Assembly (NCBI RefSeq): GCF_020531985.1
Contig: NZ_JAJAVQ010000006.1
Span: 124,001-188,000, forward strand
DNA: 64,000 bases
Direction: 5' to 3'
DNA from: Rheinheimera aquimaris
Lineage (GTDB): Bacteria > Pseudomonadota > Gammaproteobacteria > Enterobacterales > Alteromonadaceae
Part shown: positions 54,467 to 63,782 of the stretch, one piece after another
Position numbering within the stretch: position 1 is the stretch's first letter
Layout: every line of letters starts with the position of its first letter
The notes under the pieces: model-generated
Database searches by the model: none
The model's input: only the letters and a program-made list of their open reading frames with translations
What the model was told of the DNA's origin: nothing
Made by a program: the position numbers and the translations under genes

Positions 54467-55270
54467 ATGCATACTGATGTAAAAGAATTATTTGCCAATC
54501 TGTGGCAAAATTATGTAGCGGTCACTCCTTCTGCCAAGAACGTACACCGCTTACTGGGCAGTTCACAGCAGGATGATGTGATAAACGATCACATTGCGCT
54601 GCGTACCTTTAACCTGGAAAAAGTCGGGCTGGAGAAGCTGGCTGCGCACTTTATCGCGCTGGGTTATGAAGAGTGTGGCGAGTATCACTTTGAAGCGAAG
54701 AAGTTATACGCCAAACACTATGAACACCCTGATCGCAGCCTGCCAAAAGTATTTATCTCTGAGCTGTTGCTGGATAAATGTTCGGCTTATTTACGCGACA
54801 CCATTACCGCTTTAGTAGAGCAGATCCCGGCAGAAGCGGTAACGGCAGATAACTTTTTATACAGTGGCACACACTGGCAGGTCAGCCAGGCTACTTACGA
54901 AAAATTACTGGCAGAAAGTGAATATGCAGCCTGGGTTTCGGCCTGGGGCTATCGCGCGAACCACTTTACGGTAAGTGTGAACGACTTGCACAGTTTCGAC
55001 ACGTTAGAGCAAGTAAATACTGCACTGAAAGACGCTGGCTTCCTGCTAAATACGTCTGGCGGCGAAATTAAAGGCACGCCAGAGGTCTATCTGGAGCAGT
55101 CATCGACACTGGCCGATTTACACCCGGTGCAATTTAGCGATACTGTGGCGACAATTCCAAGTTGTTTCTATGAGTTTGCCCGGCGCTACCCGCTGGCAAA
55201 CGGCGTACTATACACTGGTTTTGTTGCGGCTTCTGCCGATAAGATTTTTGAAAGCACCAATGCACGCTAA
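54467..55270 (+). CDS. DUF1338-family protein (2-oxoadipate dioxygenase/HglS-like)
   Basis: The 267-residue protein has the DUF1338 layout: NDHIALRTFNLEKVGLEKL with a metal-binding histidine, FEAKKLYAKHYEHPD and NHFTVSVNDLHSF. Larger members of this family (HglS/YdcJ) are iron-dependent 2-oxoadipate decarboxylases; this is the shorter form often found behind astD in Shewanella-type ast operons. A role in arginine or lysine catabolism is inferred from the neighbours only. It is 44 bases after astA and followed by a terminator. Confidence 0.88.
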   Translation: MHTDVKELFANLWQNYVAVTPSAKNVHRLLGSSQQDDVINDHIALRTFNLEKVGLEKLAAHFIALGYEECGEYHFEAKKLYAKHYEHPDRSLPKVFISELLLDKCSAYLRDTITALVEQIPAEAVTADNFLYSGTHWQVSQATYEKLLAESEYAAWVSAWGYRANHFTVSVNDLHSFDTLEQVNTALKDAGFLLNTSGGEIKGTPEVYLEQSSTLADLHPVQFSDTVATIPSCFYEFARRYPLANGVLYTGFVAASADKIFESTNAR

Positions 55271-55287
55271 TTGAAATGTTAGTGTGT

Positions 55288-55316
55288 AAAAAGCCGGCTT
55301 AATGCCGGCTTTTTTG
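55288..55316 (+). terminator. Rho-independent terminator after the ast-DUF1338 operon
   Basis: AAAAAGCCGGC (55288-55298), loop TTAAT and GCCGGCTTTTT (55304-55314) form an 11-bp stem running into a T-run. Confidence 0.9.
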
Positions 55317-55445
55317 CATTTTAACTAACGGATTAATAGTTGCTTACAGATAATAATGCCTCAGGAACTTGATCCACAGCGCAACTTTCTGACTAAATAT
55401 TGCTCTGACCATAAAATATTGACAGATAACAGGAAGTATCTAACG

Positions 55446-56894
55446 GTGAACCGACTTAGCCGCTATTTTTTGCTTTTTACTGTAGCGTTAAATACCACAG
55501 CTGTAGCCGGTATGGAGCTAAAAACTGTGCCGTTAGCCCATCCTGCCAATGGCGATATTGTTCATCTGAAAGCAACACAACAGCTGGCAGTGTCTGGTTT
55601 TAGTCAGTTTGCCCGTTGGCTGAGTATGGTTGAGCTGAAAGATTTCACTGCCAGGCAACTGCCGATACCCGATGACGCCCAGTTTTTTAATCAGGCTACG
55701 CTAGCCGGGTTCGATAAACCGCAACTGGTGTTTATGGGTATAGGAGGCATCAGTCGGTTAAATGCAGATGCCTCTGAGGCACAGCGGCTGGTGACGGCAG
55801 AGTCGATATATCGTGTGCTGGATCAGAACCGGCTGCGCGAAGCAGAATTTGTGGTGGAACTGGGTTCAGGACTGAGTGATTTTATTGTGCCGGACTTTCA
55901 GTATACACATCTGTATCGTCAGCAGAATGACGGCAGCTTTGTGCATTATGCACTGCAAATTCCGGCACTGGTGCAAAGCTGGCGGGCAGAACCGGACTAT
56001 AAACCCAGAAAGCACTATTTGATAGACGCGAATCGGGATGGTAATACCGACTTGCTGTTTGTCTGGCAGGGGAAGTTTCATGTGTTTATGCAGCAACCTG
56101 ATGGCCGTTTTGCTACCACAGCAACCGTGATGGATTGGCCGGTAGCATTGTCTACAGAGCAAGAAGCTGACCAGCGTAATGACGCCGGCCGCAGTTACAA
56201 TGGCCAGTTTATCGATTCGCTGCGTGAGATAACGGATATTGATGGCGACGGCATAGTGGATTTAGTCGTCAACCGCGAGCAACTGGCAGATGCGCTGGAG
56301 CGCAATAACGCCTTTCGGGTGTATTTTGGCAAACATACTGCTAAAGGGCTGATGTTCGCTGCCGAACCAGATACTCAGTTAACAACGGAAACTTCCCCTA
56401 TTGAGGTCAATATCGATGATATTAACGGTGATGGCCGGCAGGACTTTTACATACCAAGCACTCATTTCGGGGTAGGTACGCTGATACGGGTATTGCTGCG
56501 CGGCAGCGCAAATCTGGATATCGATTTCTTTTTATTAAATGCTGAGCGGCAATACCCATCTAAAGCCGATTTTCGCCAGCAGGCCACCATAGATGTCAGT
56601 ATCGGTAACTTTCGCTTTGATATGCCGCTGTTTGAGTTGGCGGATATTGATGGTAGCGGTAAAAAAAGCTTATTGGTAGGAGATGGGCAAGACACCCTTA
56701 AACTTTACTCGCAGGAAGATAAACGCTTATTCAGCCGGCATGGTAAGTCGTTTGATTACGCACTGCCACGCGATGCCCGCCGGGTGAAAGTGGCCGACCT
56801 GACTGGCAATGGCAAAGACGATATTATTTTGCCATTTGACAATCAGGACGAACAGGATGTGCGTAATGCATTGCGTTTGTTATTAAATAACTGA
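55446..56894 (+). CDS. Exported FG-GAP/VCBS-repeat protein
   Basis: The 482-residue protein starts at GTG with AGGAAG 9 bases upstream. It has a signal peptide (residues 1-21, ending TTAVAG) and five calcium-loop repeats: DANRDGNTDLLFVW, DIDGDGIVDLVVNRE, DINGDGRQDFYIPS, DIDGSGKKSLLVGD and DLTGNGKDDIILPF. Such FG-GAP beta-propellers bind calcium and act in surface or periplasmic assembly; the ligand is unknown. An upstream ATG in the same frame (55356) lacks a ribosome-binding site. Confidence 0.85.
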   Translation: MNRLSRYFLLFTVALNTTAVAGMELKTVPLAHPANGDIVHLKATQQLAVSGFSQFARWLSMVELKDFTARQLPIPDDAQFFNQATLAGFDKPQLVFMGIGGISRLNADASEAQRLVTAESIYRVLDQNRLREAEFVVELGSGLSDFIVPDFQYTHLYRQQNDGSFVHYALQIPALVQSWRAEPDYKPRKHYLIDANRDGNTDLLFVWQGKFHVFMQQPDGRFATTATVMDWPVALSTEQEADQRNDAGRSYNGQFIDSLREITDIDGDGIVDLVVNREQLADALERNNAFRVYFGKHTAKGLMFAAEPDTQLTTETSPIEVNIDDINGDGRQDFYIPSTHFGVGTLIRVLLRGSANLDIDFFLLNAERQYPSKADFRQQATIDVSIGNFRFDMPLFELADIDGSGKKSLLVGDGQDTLKLYSQEDKRLFSRHGKSFDYALPRDARRVKVADLTGNGKDDIILPFDNQDEQDVRNALRLLLNN

Positions 56895-56905
56895 GTTGTC
56901 CGACG

Positions 56906-57124
56906 CTAGGTGCCTGATACCTTACGGCAGGTACGTACTCTTTTATTTGAGCCTATTTCCTTTTCCAGCCGACAAATAATTTGCTCGTCGGAGACATCAT
57001 CTGTATTACCTGATACCTGAGTTGATCCCGAAGTGGCTGAATTATTGTTTTTCTGTGGTGTACTACTTTTGCCTGCGCAGGCTGAAACTGTAAGTAATGC
57101 AAATATAATAATAATGTAACGCAA
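56906..57124 (-). CDS. Small lipoprotein, unknown function
   Basis: The 72-residue protein has a lipoprotein signal (VSACAGKS, Cys16). A low-complexity Ser/Asn/Thr-rich middle follows, then EQIICRLEKEIGSNKRVRTCRKVSGT, given here in two parts. The C-terminal ICRLEKEIGSNKRVRTC motif, with a CX14-15C pair, recurs in small exported proteins of Alteromonadales with unknown function. It is convergent with the FG-GAP gene. Confidence 0.7.
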   Translation of the reverse strand: MRYIIIIFALLTVSACAGKSSTPQKNNNSATSGSTQVSGNTDDVSDEQIICRLEKEIGSNKRVRTCRKVSGT

Positions 57125-57224
57125 AACAACCTCTTAGTTGGTTTTAAATAAGGCATGCCAAGATAAGTGATTTGTTTTGTCGGCTCAATAGGTAAAAAGG
57201 TTGATTTTTAATTGTGTATTGTTA

Positions 57225-57262
57225 AACAAAAAGCACTGTGCCCGTCGGCTGACGGGCACAGT
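57225..57262 (-). terminator. Rho-independent terminator after the PD40-amidohydrolase gene
   Basis: ACTGTGCCCGTC (57235-57246), loop GGCT and GACGGGCACAGT (57251-57262) form a perfect 12-bp stem. On the minus strand it is followed by GCTTTTTGTTT. Confidence 0.88.
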
Positions 57263-57268
57263 CTGGCA

Positions 57269-60200
57269 TTACAGACGGGGTTCGAACTCAAATTTTGCCC
57301 GTTTACGCTCACGCAAGCCTATTTCGTTCAGGGTGTTCGCGTCGTACAGGCGGCCATTGACCATAGTGAATTGTACTTTATCGCTGACGCGGATATCGTC
57401 CAGCGGATTGCCGTCAATCACGATAAGATCGGCCAGCTTGCCAGCTTCCAGGCTGCCGAGCTGATGGTCCATACCGAAGGTTTTTGCCGGGTTAATGGTG
57501 GCGGTTTTCAGCGCTTCTAACGGGCTCATCCCACCCTGAGCAAACATCCAGATCTCCCAATGAGCGCCTAAACCTTCACGTTGGCCGTGCGCACCGATGT
57601 TGGTTACTACACCGATATCACTCAGCTCTTTTGCTGTTTTGGCAACAGAAAAATGATTGTAGTGATGCTGAGGTGCTGTAGGCCGGCGCATGCTACGTGG
57701 TGCTAATTCATCCATTGGAACATAGGTGCGCATTTTGGGGTGTTTCCAGACTTCTGTTTTGTCGTACCAGTAATTTTCACCCCAGATCCCACCATAGGCG
57801 ACGACCAGCGTAGGAGTATAGGCTGTGTTGCTGGCCTGCCACAGTTGTTTAACATCGTCATACACTTTAGCCGCCGGTAACGCATGCTCAATGGTGGTAT
57901 GGCCATCCACGATCATCGTCAGGTTATGTTGCATCAACGAGCCACCTTCGGGTACCACCAGCATATTCAGCTCACGCGCCGCCTGTATCACTTGCTGGCG
58001 CTGATTACGCCGCGGCTGGTTATAGCTTTTTACGCTAAATGCTCCTGCTTTTTGTAAGCGTTGCAGATGAAATTTCGCGTCTTCCAGGCTGTCGATATGA
58101 GAAGTGTAACCGGCACCTTCCGCACCATATAAAATAGTACCGGTGGAGAAAATACGTGGCGCTGCAATCATGCCAGCCTGTTGCATTTCGCTGGCAGAGA
58201 ATACTTCACGGGTATCGTTAGAAGGGTCATGAATGGCTGTCACACCAAAAGCCAGCGAGGCATAATTTTGCCAGTTTTGCTGTGGCGTAATCTGGTTGCT
58301 GCCCTGGCTGCCATGAGCGTGGGCATCAAACAGGCCCGGCATAATGGTTTTACCTGTGATATCAAATACTTTTGCATTAACCGGTACGGCAACATCACTG
58401 CGTTTTCCTACCGCTTTAATTTTATTGTTTTCAACCAGTACCACACCGTCCTGAATGATTTCGTCACCTTTCATCGTAATAACTTGCCCGCCGACAAAGG
58501 CAACACTACCGCGTGGAAAGTCTGCCGGTACGCTAAAGCTTAAATCGACACCGTCTTTGGCGGCAAAATCAGTGTTGTCGCTAAAGTCAAACAAGCCATC
58601 AATGCTGGCATGATATAACTCGGGCCCCAGGCTCCAGTATAAATTACGGTTGTCGCCGCTCCAGCTGATATATTCGCCTGCACGCACAGACAGTTGTTTA
58701 ACCGGGAACTGCTTGTCAGTCCCACTGATATCAATGGCCTTGCCACGTTCAGTAAACGGCGTTACAAACACTTTAAATCTGTCGGCAAAGGCCAGGTATC
58801 TACCGTCAGGGGAGAGTTTAAACTCGGTGCCAAACTTTGCCGTGTACAAGGTTTGCTGAGTATGTTTGGTCAAATCTATACGCAGTAAGCTTGGGGCAGG
58901 GTTGTTATGCATGGCATAAACCGTTTCATTGCCGGCACCGAACATAGGGCTGCGGCCAGTCTGACTGATAAGCTCTGGTTTCCCGCCTTTACTGCTGATT
59001 TTGTATAAACCGGTATGTAAAGACCATTGCCGTGGCAGTAAACTGCCGGCGCCGGCTTTACGGTATACCACGGTTTTACCGTCCGGGCTGAATACCGGTT
59101 CGACATATTTACCCGGTTCATCAGTCAGTTTGGTTACCCTGCCGTTGCGTAAATTAAGCAGATTTACCGCGCCTTGCTCATTATCGTTCCAACTGACATA
59201 GACCAGCTGTTTGCCATCGCGGGAAAACTGCGGATAGAACTCAAAGTCTGTGCTTTGCTTTGTCAGACGCTTCGGGTTCGGCTCATCAACATCGGTAATG
59301 TATAAGTGCCCCAAAGCGGTGAATACCGCTTGTTTTCCATCAGGAGACACTTGCACAAAGCGCAGCATTTTTGTTTTAACCTGATCGTTATCGATATTCT
59401 GCTTAACCTGCACCGCAGTTTGTATCTGTTTGCTGTTTTCTACCACAAAGGGGATGGTTGCCAGTGTCTTATCCGCGACAGTGAGTTGTTTTATTTCTCC
59501 ACCGGCCCAAAATAACAGCGCTTTGTTGTCCGGTGTCCAGCTCAGCGTCGGGTATACACCGTGAATGGCCCAGGTTTCCTGCATATCACGGTCCAGACCG
59601 TCGTAAAGTTTAATATGCTCGCCACTGGTTAAATCATATAAAAACAGTGTGCTTTGAAAATCTACCCGGCGGATATAGGCCAGGTATTTACCATCGGGGG
59701 ATGGTGTTGGCCGGATAGCGCCACCTGCGCCATCAAGTATCGTTTCCCACTTACCGGTTTCACGTTCAAAGCGTTTTATTTTGTAGATACCGCTTTCTGA
59801 ATCTTTGCTGTAATGAAAGGTTTTACCTGGCGTGTCATCCTGAGAAAAATAAATGTACTTACCGTCGGGTGAGAATGCCGGTTCGCCTAAATCTTTCTGG
59901 TCATTTTCCCGGGCGGTCAGCATGATGCCATTGCCGCCGGTTTTATGGTATTGCCAGATTTCACCGGCACCTAATGATCTGCTGGCGGTAAAATGTTTGC
60001 GGGCGACGATAAACTCGCCGTCTGGGCTCCACGCCGGGCTGTTTAATAAACGAAAGGTTTCATTGGTAACTGCACGCGGTTCGCTGCCATCAGCGCGCAT
60101 AATCCAGATATTATCACCGCCGCCCTCATCGCTGGTGTAGGCGATATATTGACCATCCGGGCTAAATGCCGGTTGCATCTGCCAACCGATATCTTTTGTC

Positions 60201-60466
60201 AGCAGTGTCGCTGTCCCCCCCGTAACGGGCATGGTGTAAATGTCGCCCAGTAAATCAAACGCCAGGGTTTTGCCATCGGGACTCAATGCGATATTCATCC
60301 AGCTGCCTTTAGACACCTTAATATCAACTGTTTCAAACTGTCCCTGAGGGGCGTTTACATCCCAGGTCTGTTCTTTATCTGTTGCTGTTTCTGCCTGCAA
60401 AAAGAAACTGCTGATAGCCAGCGCCAGCACTGATGGCGTCCATAGTGTGGAGGAGAGTGATTTCAT
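57269..60466 (-). CDS. Exported PD40 beta-propeller + amidohydrolase protein
   Basis: The 1065-residue protein has a signal peptide (residues 1-25). Its long N-terminal TolB/PD40 propeller has many LSPDGK-type repeats (FSPDGQYIAYTSDEGG, PSPDGKYLAYIRR, VSPDGKQAVFTALGHLY). The C-terminal amidohydrolase domain has the metal-binding GLFDAHAHG and later a TTIEHALPA and THxG-type segments. Such fusions are secreted or periplasmic hydrolases of unknown substrate, common in Alteromonadales. Together with two S9 peptidases and Ggt it suggests extracellular peptide or imide breakdown. Confidence 0.92.
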   Translation of the reverse strand: MKSLSSTLWTPSVLALAISSFFLQAETATDKEQTWDVNAPQGQFETVDIKVSKGSWMNIALSPDGKTLAFDLLGDIYTMPVTGGTATLLTKDIGWQMQPAFSPDGQYIAYTSDEGGGDNIWIMRADGSEPRAVTNETFRLLNSPAWSPDGEFIVARKHFTASRSLGAGEIWQYHKTGGNGIMLTARENDQKDLGEPAFSPDGKYIYFSQDDTPGKTFHYSKDSESGIYKIKRFERETGKWETILDGAGGAIRPTPSPDGKYLAYIRRVDFQSTLFLYDLTSGEHIKLYDGLDRDMQETWAIHGVYPTLSWTPDNKALLFWAGGEIKQLTVADKTLATIPFVVENSKQIQTAVQVKQNIDNDQVKTKMLRFVQVSPDGKQAVFTALGHLYITDVDEPNPKRLTKQSTDFEFYPQFSRDGKQLVYVSWNDNEQGAVNLLNLRNGRVTKLTDEPGKYVEPVFSPDGKTVVYRKAGAGSLLPRQWSLHTGLYKISSKGGKPELISQTGRSPMFGAGNETVYAMHNNPAPSLLRIDLTKHTQQTLYTAKFGTEFKLSPDGRYLAFADRFKVFVTPFTERGKAIDISGTDKQFPVKQLSVRAGEYISWSGDNRNLYWSLGPELYHASIDGLFDFSDNTDFAAKDGVDLSFSVPADFPRGSVAFVGGQVITMKGDEIIQDGVVLVENNKIKAVGKRSDVAVPVNAKVFDITGKTIMPGLFDAHAHGSQGSNQITPQQNWQNYASLAFGVTAIHDPSNDTREVFSASEMQQAGMIAAPRIFSTGTILYGAEGAGYTSHIDSLEDAKFHLQRLQKAGAFSVKSYNQPRRNQRQQVIQAARELNMLVVPEGGSLMQHNLTMIVDGHTTIEHALPAAKVYDDVKQLWQASNTAYTPTLVVAYGGIWGENYWYDKTEVWKHPKMRTYVPMDELAPRSMRRPTAPQHHYNHFSVAKTAKELSDIGVVTNIGAHGQREGLGAHWEIWMFAQGGMSPLEALKTATINPAKTFGMDHQLGSLEAGKLADLIVIDGNPLDDIRVSDKVQFTMVNGRLYDANTLNEIGLRERKRAKFEFEPRL

Positions 60467-60616
60467 CTGAAGGTTCCCGTATTTTTATGCTGTTTTGTTA
60501 TGATTGTTAGTTTGCTACCGCCTCAGAGTGACATAAACTCGGGCCTGTGTTAAGCCGTTGGCTGTGAGCTTGCGTCAGAACTCTGGCAAAAGCCGATAAA
60601 TTCTGGAGGGGAGCAA

Positions 60617-60862
60617 GTGATAGAATCACCTTGTGTGGCATCTTGCCGGTTGAATAATGATAAATATTGTGTGGGTTGTTTGCGTCACATTGCAGAAATA
60701 GTTGACTGGAACAAACGCACAGATGAAGAAAATGCCGCTATATTACATAAGGTTGCTAAAAGAAAGCAGGTTGCTGCATTTCAAAGCATTGTTGAGGGCG
60801 AAACGTACCCGATAACCCAGGCTGAATGGCAGGCAGCTAAATCACAAAAGCCTGTGCGCTGA
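60617..60862 (+). CDS. DUF1289-family protein
   Basis: The 81-residue protein has the DUF1289 cysteine pattern C6-x3-C10-x7-C18-x2-C21 (ESPCVASCRL and KYCVGCLRH) followed by WNKRTDEE. It starts at GTG with the strong site GGAGGGGAG 4 bases upstream. Members often bind metal and sit near fadR-type or enzyme genes; the role is unknown. MgtC follows in the same direction after 12 bases, so the two may form an operon. Confidence 0.88.
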   Translation: MIESPCVASCRLNNDKYCVGCLRHIAEIVDWNKRTDEENAAILHKVAKRKQVAAFQSIVEGETYPITQAEWQAAKSQKPVR

Positions 60863-60874
60863 TAAGGAAAGCCT

Positions 60875-61426
60875 ATGCTGGATTGGCAAATGATACTGGA
60901 TGTAAAACCTTTCTCCTGGCATGAGCTGGGAACGGCGCTGGTTTGTGGCTTTATCATCGGGCTGGAGCGCCAGCTGCGGGGTAAGCCTGCCGGTATCCGT
61001 ACCTCTATTTTGATTGTTATGGGTACTTACGTATTTATCGCTGCATCTATGTCTGTTAACAGCAACATGACAGACCCTTCGCGCATTATTGGCCAGGTAA
61101 TTACCGGTGTAGGCTTTCTTGGCGCCGGCGTTATGCTGGCCCGCGATGGTATGGTGCTAGGGGTGACATCCGCTGCCACTATCTGGGTATTGGCTGCGGT
61201 TGGCGTTTGTATCGGTATTGGTCAGGATCTGGTGGCAATTAAATTATCGTTGTTGGTGGTAGCTGTGCTGGTTGGTATCGATATACTGGAGAACTCGTCG
61301 TCAGCGATGCGCCGTGGGGTACATCGTACCTATAACGAATGGTTACACCGCTCAAACGGCAGCTTGTTTGGCCGGCGTAAAGATGACATTCCCACGGCCA
61401 GAGCGGATATTGATGATCCACATTAA
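60875..61426 (+). CDS. MgtC/SapB-family membrane protein
   Basis: The 183-residue protein has about four transmembrane helices and the MgtC signature GLERQLRGKPAGIRTSILIVMGTYVF, read in overlapping parts. GFLGAGVMLARDGMVLGVTSAATIWV is also typical. MgtC proteins adjust membrane potential or magnesium homeostasis and help survival in low magnesium. It is probably co-transcribed with the DUF1289 gene; the Kef-type antiporter gene follows after 60 bases. Confidence 0.92.
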   Translation: MLDWQMILDVKPFSWHELGTALVCGFIIGLERQLRGKPAGIRTSILIVMGTYVFIAASMSVNSNMTDPSRIIGQVITGVGFLGAGVMLARDGMVLGVTSAATIWVLAAVGVCIGIGQDLVAIKLSLLVVAVLVGIDILENSSSAMRRGVHRTYNEWLHRSNGSLFGRRKDDIPTARADIDDPH

Positions 61427-61486
61427 TATCTGTGCCATTAAGTTAGGCTAGTATGCTGAATAATATAATAAATAAGAGGCTATTTG

Positions 61487-63040
61487 ATGCTTGAGGCAGT
61501 CTGGATAGGGTTTGCATTTTCTCTGGGGTTGGTGGTGCGAGCCATCGGTTTGCCGCCATTAGTTGGCTATCTGCTGGCAGGTTTTGTCATTTCAGCAACG
61601 GCATCCGACCTTAACCTGCCACCCGAAGGCCCGTCTATTATTCATCACGTTGCCCATCTTGGCGTCTTACTGCTGCTGTTTACCGTAGGCTTAAAGCTTA
61701 ATGTACGCAGCCTAGGCAAACCTGAAGTCCTGGGCGGCAGCACCTTGCATTTTGTGTTATCCATCGTACTGACATTACCGGCAGTGCTGTTTATTTTTGA
61801 TGTCAGTTGGTATCAGGCGCTGATGCTGGCCGTCGCTCTGGCATTTTCCAGTACAGTGCTGGCGGCAAAAGTGCTGGAAGGGAAGCGCGAAATACGGGCG
61901 TTTCATGGCCGTGTCGCTATCGGTATTCTGATTATGCAGGATTTACTGGCGCTGCTGGTGATGAGCCTTGCCAATGGTACTACGCCGTCACCGTGGGCCT
62001 TGCTGGTATTTGCGCTGCCACTGCTTCGGCCATTACTTTATAAACTGCTCGACGCCAGTGGCCACGAAGACTTGCTGATCCTGTTTGGCTTGATGTTGGC
62101 GCTGGTGATTGGCGGTCAGGGCTTTGAGCTGGTAGGGCTAAGTTCAGAGCTGGGGGCGCTGGTATTTGGTGCCATGCTGGCTAAGCATCCGCGGGCGGGT
62201 GAGTTGTCTAAGTCACTTTGGAGTATTAAAGAGTTTTTTCTGGTCGGGTTTTTCCTGCAGATTGGTATAGATGGCTTACCGGATGCCAATGCCTGGTTAT
62301 TTGCCGGTGTTATGTCTCTGTTGTTACCGTTAAAAGCGCTGCTGTTTTTTCTGCTGCTTATCCTGTTTAAATTGCGTGCCCGCAGCGCGTTTTTAACCAG
62401 TATCAGCCTGACAAACTACAGTGAGTTTGGCTTGATTGTCGCCAGTGTTGTGCTGCCAGAGTGGCTCATTCCGCTGGCACTGACAGTGGCAATCTCTTTT
62501 GTAATTTCTGCGCCGTTGAACCGGATGGCACACCCGCTGTACGACAGACTGTGTAACTGGCTGCTGAAATTTGAGCGTAATATCCACCATCCGGATGAAC
62601 AGCCGGTATCGCTTGGCGACGCGCAGGTGCTGATTATGGGCATGGGGCGCACCGGCAGTGCGGCTTATAATTACCTGAAGAACAACCGTAAAATCATTGC
62701 GATGGATTCAGATCCGGCAAAAGTGCGGGAGCATCAGCGCAAGGGGATCAATATTTTCTATGCTGATGCTGAAGATCAGGTGTTCTGGCAGGATCTGCAT
62801 TTTGGCGATGTTGAAGCCGTTATTCTCAGTATGAATGACGTCGAAGCCAAGATGATTGCAGCCAAAAAACTGCGAAATGCTGGCTTTAAAGGCTTTATTG
62901 TCTCGCACAGCATGCACGACGATGAAGCGCGTGACATCATTGCTGCCGGTGCTGACCAGACATACCTGACAATGTCAGAAGCTGGGGTTGGTATCGCTGA
63001 GCACGTTAAACAGCATTGCTTTGGCGTAGTGGGGAAATAA
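61487..63040 (+). CDS. Kef-type cation:proton antiporter with RCK (TrkA-N) domain
   Basis: The 517-residue CPA2 antiporter has an N-terminal membrane domain (residues about 1-380, with LPPLVGYLLAGFVIS and FSSTVLAAKVLEGKRE) and a C-terminal Rossmann RCK domain with MGMGRTGSAAYNYLK. This is the KefB/KefC/YbaL type, which exchanges potassium or sodium for protons and is gated by NAD(H) or glutathione adducts. ATG 61487 follows AAGAGGC; the TTG at 61484 is less likely. No KefF/KefG flavoprotein is adjacent, so YbaL-like use is more probable. Confidence 0.93.
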   Translation: MLEAVWIGFAFSLGLVVRAIGLPPLVGYLLAGFVISATASDLNLPPEGPSIIHHVAHLGVLLLLFTVGLKLNVRSLGKPEVLGGSTLHFVLSIVLTLPAVLFIFDVSWYQALMLAVALAFSSTVLAAKVLEGKREIRAFHGRVAIGILIMQDLLALLVMSLANGTTPSPWALLVFALPLLRPLLYKLLDASGHEDLLILFGLMLALVIGGQGFELVGLSSELGALVFGAMLAKHPRAGELSKSLWSIKEFFLVGFFLQIGIDGLPDANAWLFAGVMSLLLPLKALLFFLLLILFKLRARSAFLTSISLTNYSEFGLIVASVVLPEWLIPLALTVAISFVISAPLNRMAHPLYDRLCNWLLKFERNIHHPDEQPVSLGDAQVLIMGMGRTGSAAYNYLKNNRKIIAMDSDPAKVREHQRKGINIFYADAEDQVFWQDLHFGDVEAVILSMNDVEAKMIAAKKLRNAGFKGFIVSHSMHDDEARDIIAAGADQTYLTMSEAGVGIAEHVKQHCFGVVGK

Positions 63041-63048
63041 CCTGACAA

Positions 63049-63080
63049 AAAAATAAGGCGCCTGAAGGCGCCTTATTTTT
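63049..63080. terminator. Bidirectional terminator between antiporter and DUF3718 genes
   Basis: AAATAAGGCGCC (63051-63062), loop TGAA and GGCGCCTTATTT (63067-63078) form a perfect 12-bp stem with A-run and T-run flanks. It serves both convergent genes. Confidence 0.88.
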
Positions 63081-63098
63081 ATGAATTTAGTATTCCAA

Positions 63099-63470
63099 TT
63101 AGCTTGCGCTACGCTCTTTGATAGCAGCGATAATTGGTGATGAGCCGAAACCATTGCTGGTTGCCCACTCGATATCGCCTGAAGCGGCAATCTGGCTACC
63201 TGGTAACTGGCTGATGATAAAGCCTGCAGTGTCAGCGGCGTTATATTTAATTGCGTGGCGGATCAGTGGTAAACCATCACAAACTACACCGTCGTACACG
63301 TTGCGTAAGCGTAAGCGGTTATCAGACAGTGTTTTACGCAGGTTGTTTTTGCTGTCAGCAGCAACATAAGAACAGATTGATTGCGCCAGCTGATCGTCAG
63401 CTGCAACTGGAGTGCTGATAAATGAAGTGGCTGCGATAACAGTAGCTAAAGAGATTAGTTTGGCTTTCAT
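63099..63470 (-). CDS. DUF3718-family exported protein, behind a c-di-GMP riboswitch
   Basis: The 123-residue protein has a signal peptide (residues 1-24, ending PVAADD). It carries the DUF3718 core (QSICSYVAADSKNNLRKTL, then RNVYDGVVCDGLPLIRHAI). Two cysteines (SICSY and VVCDG) may form a disulfide. The family is restricted to gammaproteobacteria, and its function is unknown. GGAGCAAG precedes the ATG by about 9 bases. Its 5' leader contains a GEMM-I riboswitch and a promoter, so its expression should follow c-di-GMP and hence sessile versus motile state. Confidence 0.9.
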   Translation of the reverse strand: MKAKLISLATVIAATSFISTPVAADDQLAQSICSYVAADSKNNLRKTLSDNRLRLRNVYDGVVCDGLPLIRHAIKYNAADTAGFIISQLPGSQIAASGDIEWATSNGFGSSPIIAAIKERSAS

Positions 63471-63600
63471 AGTCTTGCTCCAAAATGAGTTAGTTCACAA
63501 TCATTAATTAAGCAGTTTCAGTCATCTGAAGTGCTTACTACGAAAGGACATGCAGCATGTCGAGTAACTCTGACAGAGCAGAATACACATCGCATTTGCG

Positions 63601-63695
63601 ACGGCAGCCCAGCTATCGTAGATACTGCTTAACGGCAGTAACCTTAGACCTGAAGCTTTGCGTGTACACCCTTTCGGATGACTTGCCTTTCGAGC
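63601..63695 (-). ncRNA. c-di-GMP-I (GEMM-I) riboswitch
   Basis: On the minus strand the leader carries the GEMM-I core. GGCAAG..CAUCC-GAAA-GGGUG is the GNRA-capped P1b-type hairpin. Then ACGCAAAGC (63662-63654) and UUCAGGUCUAA follow, as in the Vc2 riboswitch (GACGCAAAGCCUCCGGCCUAA). UACUGC/GCAGUA forms the P2-side hairpin, and AUAGCUGGGCUGCC gives the tetraloop receptor strand (Vc2 has GUAGCGGGGUUACC). The aptamer ends about 130 bases before the DUF3718 start. Whether it turns the gene on or off is not clear from sequence. Confidence 0.9.
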
Positions 63696-63701
63696 GTGCG
63701 C

Positions 63702-63730
63702 ATTCTAATTAACGGCTATTTTTTATGCAA
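63702..63730 (-). promoter_or_regulatory. Sigma70 promoter of the riboswitch-DUF3718 transcript
   Basis: On the minus strand TTGCAT (63730-63725) and TAGAAT (63707-63702) are separated by exactly 17 bases, and transcription should start about 5-7 bases before the aptamer. This independently supports the riboswitch call. Confidence 0.7.
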
Positions 63731-63782
63731 GCTTAATTTTGACTGAATTGAAATTATTTTTAAATTTAACTGGTTATACCTG

